From: Anaerolineae bacterium
GTDB lineage: Bacteria > Chloroflexota > Anaerolineae > B4-G1
Assembly: GCA_016931785.1 (NCBI GenBank)
Contig: JAFGED010000319.1
Span: forward strand, 1-38,722
DNA length: 38,722 nucleotides
Direction: 5' to 3'
Shown: piece after piece, positions 9,992 to 18,298 of the stretch
Layout of the letters: each line of letters starts with the position of its first letter
Numbering within the stretch: the first letter of the stretch is position 1
Notes under the pieces: generated by a model
The model's database searches: none
What the model was told of the DNA's origin: nothing
The model's input: the letters and a program-made list of their open reading frames with translations, nothing else
Translations under genes and position numbers: made by a program

Positions 9992-10083
9992 GCACCCTGA
10001 GGGGCCTCGTCGAAGGGGGCGGCTTGTGCCAAGGCGCATTCTTGCGCCCTGCATCCTTCGACAGGCTCAGGATGCTTGTCACG
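9992..10083. repeat. Dispersed palindromic repeat, second copy (CACCCTGAGGGGCCTCGTCGAAGG...CCTTCGACAGGCTCAGGATGCTTGTCACGG)
   Basis: Shares both arms and the GTCACGG flank with the copy at 3078-3151. Confidence 0.75.
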
Positions 10084-10129
10084 GCATACAGCGAGAGTAT
10101 TTTCTATATGTGGGTAAACGCCAGCCTAC

Positions 10130-10158
10130 TTGCCAACTGTGTTAGGTTGGGGTATGAT
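10130..10158 (+). promoter_or_regulatory. Sigma70-type promoter of the first GT operon
   Basis: TTGCCA, 17-bp spacer, TATGAT, 29 bp before ATG 10188. Confidence 0.6.
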
Positions 10159-10187
10159 TGACGCGCTCCCCTGAGAGACCTTGCGGA

Positions 10188-12275
10188 ATGGCCGAGTCCC
10201 AAAGCCCAAACCCCAGAGCGCGATATGCCCGTTGTGCCAGATGGGAATGGGGGCTGCTTGCCCTGATCCTATGCCTGTCTGCGGCGCTGCGGCTGTGGCA
10301 ACTGGATGGCGTGCCGCCGGGTTTCACCCACGACGAGGCCGGACACGGTCACGATGCTGTCGCGATACTGAATGGTGCCCGGCCCATCTACCAAACGGTG
10401 GGGTATGGCCGCGAGCCCCTGTACGATTACCTGGTCGCCGGGCTGATGGCGCTGTTTGGCCCTACCGGCGGCGTGCTGCGGTTCTCTCCTGTGCCGCTAG
10501 GGCTGCTCACTCTACTGGCGACGTTTCTCTGGGTGCGAGAGGCCTTCGACCGGCCCACGGCGCTGGCGACGACGGCGCTTCAGGCCGTCTCGTTCTGGTC
10601 GCTGGCGGTGAGCCGGCAGGCGCTGCGCTCTGGGCTGCTGCCGGTGTTGTTCGCGTTTGCGGTGTATTTCTATTGGCGGGGTTGGGGCGAGGCGCGGCTG
10701 GCCGTGCCTCGCCCTTACGGGGCGGCGTTGTGCGCGCTGTTCGTCGGGGCGACGCTGTGGACGTACCTACCGGCGCGTGTCACGTGGGTCGTTTTCCCCG
10801 GTTTCCTGGCCTACCTGGCAATCACGCACCGGGCGACGTTCCGGCGTGCGTGGCTGCCCACGCTGTTCGCCGTATTGGTCGGGCTGCTTCTGGCCGCGCC
10901 GCTCTTCGTCTACCTGCAGGCGCACCCGGAGGCGGAGCAGCGGCTGGCGATGCTGGACGAGCCGTTGCAGGCGCTCACGAGCGGAGATGTGTCCGTGGTG
11001 CTCGGCCGGGCGTGGAGCTGTGTGGCGGGGTTCTTTATCCCCGGTGCGGGCGATCGGTTCCTGGCCTACAACGTCCCCGGCCGCCCGACGTTCGACCTGC
11101 TGACCGGCGTGCTTTTCCTGGCCGGGGTGGTGCTGTGCCTGGTTCGCTGGCGGCGGCCGGCCTACGCCTTTGCGTTGCTGTGGTTCGTCGTCGGCGTCGC
11201 TCCCTCGCTGATCACGGGGGCGACCGCCAGCTTCACCCGCAGCATCGCCGCGCTGCCGGTGGCCTATCTCTTCCCGGCACTGGCCGTGGTGACAGTCGTG
11301 AGGTGGATAGCGACACGTTGGGGACACAAGGCCGCCTTGGTCGCCGGGCTGGGATTCGTCGCGCTGACCGTTGCCAGCGGCGCGATCTCGGCCCACGCTT
11401 ATTTTGTCACCTGGGGCCAGTCGCCCGACGTGCGGGCGGCCTACATGCATCCGCTCGTCGAGATCGCCGATTATCTGGACGCAGCCCCGATGGGCGAGGG
11501 CGTGGGGATTTCCACCTACCTCCCACACGCGCCGCACGATCCTTATGTTTTTGACATGCTCTCGCGGCGGGGTGACCGTTCGGCAAGCTCACGGCAAGGT
11601 CTGTCGCTGCGCTGGTTCGACGCCCGGCGGGCTATCGTGTTGCCGCCGGAAGCGAGCGCCGTGCTGATCGCGCTTGCCGGCGCGCCCCTCGATCCTTACT
11701 TTGTGGGTCTTCCTGGCCTCAGCGTGCGGGAGCGCGTGGCGCTGCGGGAGGACGACGCGGACCCATATTTCGACGTCTACGAGTGGGAGCCGCAAGTGAT
11801 GGCGGCAGCGCTGCAGGGGAGAGTACGTGGAGAGCCGGCGGACTTTGGCCCTTCGCCGGGCTCAGGGCAGGCTCCCGTGCGCTTCATCGGCTACGATCTG
11901 CGCACGCCAGAGGTCGCGCCGGGTGGGACGGTCGAACTGGTCACGCTGTGGCGCGTCGTCGCCCCGGAGCCGCTGCGGCCCCGGAACCTATCAAATGCGG
12001 AGGAGGACTGGGTGGTGTTCACCCACGCGTTGGACGGGGCGGGGAACGTCGTCGGACAGGAGGACCGGCTCGACGCGCCTGCCTGGGACTGGCAGGCGGG
12101 TGACGTGGTGGCGCAGATTCACCGCTTCGAGCTGCAACCCGATCTCGGCGCAGGTCCGGTCGCGCTCGAGGTCGGCATATATCGTCGTTCCGATGGCCTC
12201 CGTCTGCCTGTCTTGGCGGATGGCAACGTTGTGGAAGATCGCGTGATTTTGCAGTCTTTGGAAATTGTGAAGTGA
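10188..12275 (+). CDS. ArnT/PMT-like (GT-C) membrane glycosyltransferase with C-terminal beta-rich module
   Basis: Multi-pass protein; N-terminal LRLWQLDGVPPGFTHDEAGHGHDA acidic motif; C-terminal VRFIGYDLRTPEVAPGGTVELVTLWRV module. Confidence 0.85.
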   Translation: MAESQSPNPRARYARCARWEWGLLALILCLSAALRLWQLDGVPPGFTHDEAGHGHDAVAILNGARPIYQTVGYGREPLYDYLVAGLMALFGPTGGVLRFSPVPLGLLTLLATFLWVREAFDRPTALATTALQAVSFWSLAVSRQALRSGLLPVLFAFAVYFYWRGWGEARLAVPRPYGAALCALFVGATLWTYLPARVTWVVFPGFLAYLAITHRATFRRAWLPTLFAVLVGLLLAAPLFVYLQAHPEAEQRLAMLDEPLQALTSGDVSVVLGRAWSCVAGFFIPGAGDRFLAYNVPGRPTFDLLTGVLFLAGVVLCLVRWRRPAYAFALLWFVVGVAPSLITGATASFTRSIAALPVAYLFPALAVVTVVRWIATRWGHKAALVAGLGFVALTVASGAISAHAYFVTWGQSPDVRAAYMHPLVEIADYLDAAPMGEGVGISTYLPHAPHDPYVFDMLSRRGDRSASSRQGLSLRWFDARRAIVLPPEASAVLIALAGAPLDPYFVGLPGLSVRERVALREDDADPYFDVYEWEPQVMAAALQGRVRGEPADFGPSPGSGQAPVRFIGYDLRTPEVAPGGTVELVTLWRVVAPEPLRPRNLSNAEEDWVVFTHALDGAGNVVGQEDRLDAPAWDWQAGDVVAQIHRFELQPDLGAGPVALEVGIYRRSDGLRLPVLADGNVVEDRVILQSLEIVK

Positions 12276-14311
12276 CCAAATCTCCAATCTCTAGTCTCAA
12301 ACCTCAAGTCACGAATGGTCTACTGGTCATCATCCTTCTTGTGGCCGCTTTCCTGCGCCTGTATCGCCTGGACGAGATCCCGCCCGGCGTGACGCACGAC
12401 GAGGCGGACACGGGGTACTTTGTCGAGGTGGTGTATCGCACTGGTCGGCCCTCGCAGATTGAGACGCCCTACGGCTACGCCTACAAGCCGTTCACCCAGG
12501 TCTCGGCGGCGCCCTTTATGACGCTCTTTGGCGCGAACGATCTGGCGCTGCGCTTTCACGCGGCGTTCTGGGGAATGGTGCTGCTGGTTTTCACGTACCT
12601 GTGGGCGCGGCGGGCATTTGGCGGCGCGGCGGGCTTGGGCGGCGCGGCGGTGATGGCCGTGACTTTTTGGACGGTTTTCGACAGCCGCTTTGCCCTCAAC
12701 TCGCCGCCGTCTCCGGCGCTGTTCAGCGGGGCGGTGTACTTCCTGTGGCTGGCGATGGAGGATGGAGGGGGCAAGCGGCGCTGGTGGGCCTGGACGCTGT
12801 TCGCCCTGATGCTGACCGGGTCGTTCTACGCCTACGAGGCCGCGGGCGCGGCGGCGATGGCTTTCGCGCTGTTCTTCGTCTACCTGTTTTTCGCCGACCG
12901 CGCGCGCTTCCGCCGCCACGGTGCGTGGCTCGCCGGTTCGTTGATCGTCGCCGGGCTGCTGGTCGCGCCGCACGTGCTCGATCCATCCTCGTGGGGGCGT
13001 ACGAACACGCTATCGGACCCGATACGTGAGGCGGCTCGGGGCAACTTTTGGCCGCTGCTGAACAACGTCGTCAGCACGTTGGGGACGTTCAGCTTCAGCG
13101 GCGATAGTTTCGTCACCTACAACCTGCCCCACAGGCCGATCTTTGATCCGGTCGTCAGCGTGTTCTTCTACGGCGGCATCCTGCTGTGCCTCTGGCGCTG
13201 GCGGAGACCCGCCTACGCGTTCGTGCTGATGTGGATGGTCCTGGGCATCCTGCCTTCGCTGCTGCTGGGGGAGTGGACGAGCACGCTGCACAGCAAGGCG
13301 GCCGAGACGCCGATCCTGGTACTGCCGGCTCTGTGCGCCGTCGAGGTGGGACGTTTTGTGGCCCGGCGTTTCGGCCCGCGATGGCGGAGGGTCTTTGCCG
13401 CGGCTTGCCTGGTCTGGCTGGCCGTCGTCGCCGCGCTCACCGGCTACGATTATTTTGTCCGCTGGGGGCAGTCGCCCGAGGTGCGGGCGGCCTACTTTCA
13501 CAACTTGGTCTCTATCGCCGACTACCTGGAGGATGGGGACTATAGCGGCGACGTGGCGCTTTCGTCCCCCTTCCCCGACGTGCCCCTCGATCCGTTCATC
13601 GCCGATATGCGCCTGCACCGGGACGACGTGCGCGTGCGCTGGTTCGACGCTCGCTGGGCGCTTGTCTTTCCCGGTGTGGAGCGCGGTCTGTTCGTGCTGC
13701 CGCCCAACACGCCTCTCGATCCGTACTTTGCCGAGCGGCTGGATTTGCAGCTCGTCGAGCGCGTGGAACTGCACCCCGAGGACGTCGATCCCACTTTCGA
13801 CGTCTTTGCGTGGAGGCCGCAGAGCGCATTTGCGCATGCGTTGCCAGAGACAGCGCAAGTGGTGAGCGTCGGAGGGGAGGCGCGCGGGCTGCCGGTGAGC
13901 TTTGGCGGCGGGGTGGAACTCGTCGCCTACGACCTGCTGACGCCGGAGGCCGCGCCGGGAGGGACGATCACGCTGGTCACCTTCTGGCGCATACGCGATC
14001 CGGGCGCGCTGGAGCCGGTGGAACCCCGGCATTACGGGCGCGCCGCTGCACTTTTTGTGCATGCGCTCGATGCGGAGGGCGAGATCGTCGGCCAGGACGA
14101 CCGGCTGGACGCGCCTGCCTGGGATTGGCGCGCGGGCGACGCCTTCGCGCAGATACACCGGGTTCGGCTGGACGACGGTGTGCCGCCTGGCCCCTACGAC
14201 TTGGCGGTGGGCATCTACAACCGCCACGCGGAGACACGTCTGCCCGTCGTCGGCGGCACGGTGGTGGACGACCGTGTGTTCTTGGGTCCGGTGAGGGTTT
14301 CGGGCGAATGA
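12272..14311 (+). CDS. ArnT/PMT-like (GT-C) membrane glycosyltransferase with C-terminal beta-rich module
   Basis: GTG start overlaps the previous stop (GTGA); LRLYRLDEIPPGVTHDEADTGYF; clear paralog of the previous gene. Confidence 0.85.
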   Translation: MTKSPISSLKPQVTNGLLVIILLVAAFLRLYRLDEIPPGVTHDEADTGYFVEVVYRTGRPSQIETPYGYAYKPFTQVSAAPFMTLFGANDLALRFHAAFWGMVLLVFTYLWARRAFGGAAGLGGAAVMAVTFWTVFDSRFALNSPPSPALFSGAVYFLWLAMEDGGGKRRWWAWTLFALMLTGSFYAYEAAGAAAMAFALFFVYLFFADRARFRRHGAWLAGSLIVAGLLVAPHVLDPSSWGRTNTLSDPIREAARGNFWPLLNNVVSTLGTFSFSGDSFVTYNLPHRPIFDPVVSVFFYGGILLCLWRWRRPAYAFVLMWMVLGILPSLLLGEWTSTLHSKAAETPILVLPALCAVEVGRFVARRFGPRWRRVFAAACLVWLAVVAALTGYDYFVRWGQSPEVRAAYFHNLVSIADYLEDGDYSGDVALSSPFPDVPLDPFIADMRLHRDDVRVRWFDARWALVFPGVERGLFVLPPNTPLDPYFAERLDLQLVERVELHPEDVDPTFDVFAWRPQSAFAHALPETAQVVSVGGEARGLPVSFGGGVELVAYDLLTPEAAPGGTITLVTFWRIRDPGALEPVEPRHYGRAAALFVHALDAEGEIVGQDDRLDAPAWDWRAGDAFAQIHRVRLDDGVPPGPYDLAVGIYNRHAETRLPVVGGTVVDDRVFLGPVRVSGE

Positions 14312-16371
14312 GTAAATTGCAAATCGCAAATCGCAAATCGCGAATCGCAAATTGGCTGATCGTCGGCATACTCCTGCTTACCTGGGGCTTGCGCCTCTGC
14401 TGCCTGGAAGCCATCCCTCCTGGCTGGCGTGACGACGAGCTGATCGAGGTATACGCCCTCTCCGGGGAGGTGCTGGCCGGGCGCCCGACGTTCTACTTCA
14501 CGGGGGCCTCCGGCCACGAGCCGCTCTACCACACGCTCCGCGCCGGGGCGCTCGCGCTGTGGGGCGTCAATGCCCTCACCAATCACCTGCTGCCCATCGT
14601 CTCGGGGACTCTGGCCGTCCCTCTGACCTATCGACTGAGCCGGAGGTTGTTCGGGCGAAAGGTCGCGCTGTCGGCGGCGATTCTCATGGCTGTGGGTTTT
14701 TGGCCGCTGATGTACAGCCGCTTTGGCGTGCGCCACCAGATGCTTGTGCCCCTGGCGCTGGCCGTTTTCTACTTTCTGTGGCCTGCGGAGCGCTCTTCGC
14801 CTGCCAAGGCCCGCGCGCGGATGGTGGCGAGCGGCGTGGCTCTCGCCGCCGCGCTCTACACCTACACGGCCAGCCGCTTGATTCCTGCCGTGCTGCTGGT
14901 CTTTGGCCTGTACCTGGCTCTCTGCCACCGGGAGCGATTCCGCCGCTGGTGGCGGCCTCTGCTGGCGACCTCGCTCCTGGCGGCGGTGCTGACGGCGCCG
15001 ATGTGGCTCGCCATCGCGCGCGGGCGCAGCGAGGCGGCCGCGCAGGGCGTGGGGGCCGACGCGCGCCTGGCCGAGCTGGCCGTGCCGCTGCGCGAGCTGC
15101 AAACCGGCAATCTCCGCCCGCTGCTGGAGAACGTTTGGACGACGCTGGGGATGTTCCACGCCGCCGGCGACCCGGAGTGGCTGTACAACGTCGCCGACCG
15201 GCCGGTGTTCAACCTTCTCGGCGGCGCGCTGCTGTGGGCGGGCGTCGCGATCTGCCTGTTCCGTTGGCGACAGCCGCGCTGCTTTTTTCTGCTCCTGTGG
15301 CTGGGATTTGGGCTGGCCCCCACTTTCATCAGCGTCCCGCCCGCCAGCCTGAGCCACTCCATCCTGGCCCAGCCCGTCGTATACATCCTACCGGTTTTGT
15401 CGCTGGTCGAGGCTTGCAAGTATGCAAGTGGCAAGTATGCAAGTGGCAAGTATGCAAGTGGCAAGTCGCTCATTCGCCCCGGCCGAAGGCCGGCATTCGC
15501 TCATTCGCTGTTTGCCATTTGCTATTTTATATTTGCGATTTTTCTGTTTAGTAATGCCATCCGTGACCTCTACGACTATTTCGTCGTCTGGCCACGGCAG
15601 GAGCTGGTGCGGGTGCTTTATCGCGCCGATTACCGCGAGGCCTCGCGCTACCTGGACGCCCATCCCGAGATCGCAGACGTCGCAATGTCCAGCACGCTGC
15701 TCGGGCCCTGGGATCGGTTGGCGCTGGATGTGGACACGCGGCGTGACGACGTCGACGTGCGCCTGTTCGATCCGGGACGGGTGCTGGTCTGGAGCGCGGG
15801 CGATGCGCCGGCGACTGTATTGTTGGCGTCTTGGCCGCCTGCGGATTCGACCACCGACGATTTTTTGGAATCGCCGGAGGCTATCTCGCCTGACCTCACG
15901 CGCTACACGCTCCCGCCGATCTCTGATCTCCAGTCTCTAGTCGCTACTCCGACGCGCTTTGCCAATGGCCTGGAGCTGGTCGAGGCTCGTTGGGTGGACG
16001 AGCTCGAGCTGCTGACCGTCTGGCGCGTCGCCGAGCCGCTCGACCTGCCGCCTAGCCCTATCGTGGCCAACCCGCCCCCACCGGGCGTCTACTCCGGGCC
16101 GCGGCTGAAGGTCTTTGCCCATCTCCTGGCCGCCGATGGCGCGCAGGTGACCGGGGACGACGGCCTGTGGGTAGACCCGCTCACGCTCCGGCCCGGCGAC
16201 TATTTCCTCCAGGTCCATCGCTTCACGCTTCCGCCGGACGCGCCTGCCGGGCCTTATGGAGTGAGGCTGGGGTTATACGATCCAAAGCCGGGGGAGGAGA
16301 TGCGCTGGCATGTGTTGGACGGTGCAGGGGAAGCCCTTGCCGATCACGTCCTGGTGCCAGCTGGCGAATAG
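14308..16371 (+). CDS. ArnT/PMT-like (GT-C) membrane glycosyltransferase with C-terminal module
   Basis: ATGA overlap with the previous gene; LRLCCLEAIPPGWRDDELIEVYALSGEVLAGRPTFYFTGASGHEPLYH; third tandem paralog. Confidence 0.85.
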   Translation: MSKLQIANRKSRIANWLIVGILLLTWGLRLCCLEAIPPGWRDDELIEVYALSGEVLAGRPTFYFTGASGHEPLYHTLRAGALALWGVNALTNHLLPIVSGTLAVPLTYRLSRRLFGRKVALSAAILMAVGFWPLMYSRFGVRHQMLVPLALAVFYFLWPAERSSPAKARARMVASGVALAAALYTYTASRLIPAVLLVFGLYLALCHRERFRRWWRPLLATSLLAAVLTAPMWLAIARGRSEAAAQGVGADARLAELAVPLRELQTGNLRPLLENVWTTLGMFHAAGDPEWLYNVADRPVFNLLGGALLWAGVAICLFRWRQPRCFFLLLWLGFGLAPTFISVPPASLSHSILAQPVVYILPVLSLVEACKYASGKYASGKYASGKSLIRPGRRPAFAHSLFAICYFIFAIFLFSNAIRDLYDYFVVWPRQELVRVLYRADYREASRYLDAHPEIADVAMSSTLLGPWDRLALDVDTRRDDVDVRLFDPGRVLVWSAGDAPATVLLASWPPADSTTDDFLESPEAISPDLTRYTLPPISDLQSLVATPTRFANGLELVEARWVDELELLTVWRVAEPLDLPPSPIVANPPPPGVYSGPRLKVFAHLLAADGAQVTGDDGLWVDPLTLRPGDYFLQVHRFTLPPDAPAGPYGVRLGLYDPKPGEEMRWHVLDGAGEALADHVLVPAGE
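15414..15467 (+). repeat. Three 15-bp tandem repeats TATGCAAGTGGCAAG within coding sequence
   Basis: Units at 15421-15435, 15436-15450, 15451-15465; encode KYASGKYASGKYASGK in frame. Confidence 0.95.
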
Positions 16372-16408
16372 GCTTGGGCATCTACAATAGTCAAATGCCG
16401 CTCTGAGG

Positions 16409-16457
16409 GCAGTTTTGACCGCAGGTCAAAACTGCTTTGGGTCGGCGGAGCCGACCC
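16409..16457. terminator. Two adjacent perfect hairpins between convergent genes
   Basis: GCAGTTTTGACC-GCA-GGTCAAAACTGC (16409-16435) and GGGTCGGC-GGA-GCCGACCC (16439-16457). Confidence 0.5.
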
Positions 16458-16459
16458 TC

Positions 16460-18196
16460 CTAACCAGCGCAATCGGTCCAGTTGAGCACGAAATCGCGGA
16501 ACGCCTCGTTGGACCCGCCATCGCGCTGCACGACGACGAGCCCCCAATCGCGGAAGACGACGCCGTAGCGGTCGATGTCGAGTTGGGAGAAATACTCCCG
16601 ATACTGCTCGCAGATCATAAAGCGCTGGTCGTACAGGTTGATGAATACGACGTCGGGATCGGGCGGCGGCTCGCGCTGGGCGGGGATGCCGATGATGTAC
16701 AAACCCTCCCGCCGGGCCAGGTGGGGGGCGTAGGCGTTGGTGGTGACCACGGAGGCATCGGGCGGAACGGTGGCGAGGGCCCGATGGACCGCCTCGGCGT
16801 TGGGCAGTTCGGCGAGCGGCGGTGGAAGCTCCTGGCCCTCGGTGAAGGGGTTGTCGATCGCCAGCGCCAGCACGGCCAGAGGGATGACGGCCAGCCCGAT
16901 GGCGTGCGAGAGCCAGCGCTGGCCCAGCCACTCTTTGAGCCTGTGCAGGCCGAGCACTGCGGCGATAAAGACGAAGGGGATGATGGGCACCGTGTACTGG
17001 CAATAGATCTCGGCCTGGCAGTGATGTTGGGCCAGGATGTTGATCGCCAGTCCGGGCGCGGCCAGCAGGAGCTCGGGCAGGCCCAACAGCGCCAGGAAGC
17101 CGACGGGGAGCAAGAGTTGTAACAGGTAGAGTGCTCGGTTGGGCTCGGCCAGGGTCCGGCAGACTGCGCCCGGTTGGGAGATCAGCGTCCACGCCATCTG
17201 GCCGGGGCTCTCTCCCAGCCAGCCGTACCGCTCCAGCGTGTCGGAGGGGCCCTGGCGCAAGGAGGGGATCAGCCAGAACATCGTGGCGCTCGATACGATC
17301 AGCCCCACGCCGGCCCAAACGAGGCCGAAGCGCACGCGCCGGGGAGTGCGTTCTCGCAGGGCGGTGTAGAGGCCAAAGGCGGCCACGCTGAAGCCGAGGT
17401 TCTCCTTGCTCAGCAGGGGCACGAGCAGCCACAGCGAAGCGATCTCTAGATCGTCGCTGTCGAGCGCCTCGAAGGCGGCGATAAAGGCCGGGATGGCCAG
17501 GGCCTCGGGGTGAAAATCAAAGCGCTCGGTGAAGCCGATGGCCGGATAGAGCAGGTAGGCCGCCGCCACGGCCAGCGCAGGCCACGGGCTGTTCAGGCGG
17601 CGTTGCGCGAGCCGATATAGCGGGATAGCGCCCGCCGCCAGCCCGACGACCTGCACCCACAGCAGCAGCTTGGGGGAAGGGAACAAAACGTAAAGCGGGA
17701 TGAGCGCCAGCATCACCGGCTGAAAGTGATCGGCGAATGCGTTCTCCACCTCGGGCGAGCTGGCGAAAAAGCGCCCGTGCAGCGTGTTCCAGACGACCTG
17801 CTCCTTGATCGCCAGGTCAAAGCCGGTGGAGTTGAAGCGCTCGTGGCGCTGGATGGCGAGCCACCCGTAGGCTGCGACGTGGGCAAGGATCAGCAGGGCC
17901 AGCAAGATGAGGGCCGGATAGCGCTTGCGTGGAGAGGGCTGGCTGCCGGTGTTGCTCAATCGATACCCGAGAAAGTAGCCGGCCAGCAGGCCGATGCCCG
18001 CGAGGGCGAGCCAGGCGCCGCTGATGGCGAGCAACCCGCGCAGCTTGGGCAGCTGCCAGGGGAAGATGCCCTCCACGTTGCCCTCTCGGGCCAGCGCCGC
18101 CGCCCAGAGCGCCAGGGCGGCGAGGGTCAGGAGGATGGCCGCCGTGGCGAGCCAGTGGATGGCTCTCTTGCGATTGGGTGTAATGATCGTCGCCAC
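16460..18196 (-). CDS. DUF2079 domain membrane protein
   Basis: 578 aa, multi-pass; AIQRHERFNSTGFDLAIKEQVVWNTLHGRFFASSPEVENAFADHFQPVMLALIPLY typical of DUF2079. Confidence 0.85.
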   Translation of the reverse strand: MATIITPNRKRAIHWLATAAILLTLAALALWAAALAREGNVEGIFPWQLPKLRGLLAISGAWLALAGIGLLAGYFLGYRLSNTGSQPSPRKRYPALILLALLILAHVAAYGWLAIQRHERFNSTGFDLAIKEQVVWNTLHGRFFASSPEVENAFADHFQPVMLALIPLYVLFPSPKLLLWVQVVGLAAGAIPLYRLAQRRLNSPWPALAVAAAYLLYPAIGFTERFDFHPEALAIPAFIAAFEALDSDDLEIASLWLLVPLLSKENLGFSVAAFGLYTALRERTPRRVRFGLVWAGVGLIVSSATMFWLIPSLRQGPSDTLERYGWLGESPGQMAWTLISQPGAVCRTLAEPNRALYLLQLLLPVGFLALLGLPELLLAAPGLAINILAQHHCQAEIYCQYTVPIIPFVFIAAVLGLHRLKEWLGQRWLSHAIGLAVIPLAVLALAIDNPFTEGQELPPPLAELPNAEAVHRALATVPPDASVVTTNAYAPHLARREGLYIIGIPAQREPPPDPDVVFINLYDQRFMICEQYREYFSQLDIDRYGVVFRDWGLVVVQRDGGSNEAFRDFVLNWTDCAG

Positions 18197-18203
18197 GTTG
18201 CAG

Positions 18204-18231
18204 ATTATACGATAGGCGTTCGGGGTGTCAA
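18204..18231 (-). promoter_or_regulatory. Sigma70-type promoter of the DUF2079 gene
   Basis: Minus strand TTGACA (18226-18231), 16-bp spacer, TATAAT (18204-18209). Confidence 0.6.
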
Positions 18232-18247
18232 ACAGTCATCGTAGCAG

Positions 18248-18276
18248 TTGACAGCGCCTGGCGCAGATGATACAAT
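18248..18276 (+). promoter_or_regulatory. Sigma70-type promoter
   Basis: TTGACA, 17-bp spacer, TACAAT; 22 bp before ATG 18299. Confidence 0.65.
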
Positions 18277-18298
18277 GCCCCGCCGGTTGGAGTTTTTG

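Noticed and set aside
13810-14307. Upstream extension of the 853-aa ORF
   Set aside because: Overlaps the preceding GT gene in another frame; the ATGA-coupled start at 14308 gives the paralog-like N-terminus.
13010-14350. Antisense ORFs opposite the GT array (also 14215-15357, 19688-20827, 23446-24729, 26163-27098)
   Set aside because: Low-complexity basic translations mirroring strong sense genes; no initiation signals or domains seen.
15414-15467. Possible CRISPR-like array
   Set aside because: Units are 15 bp, contiguous without spacers, and in frame within a coding gene.
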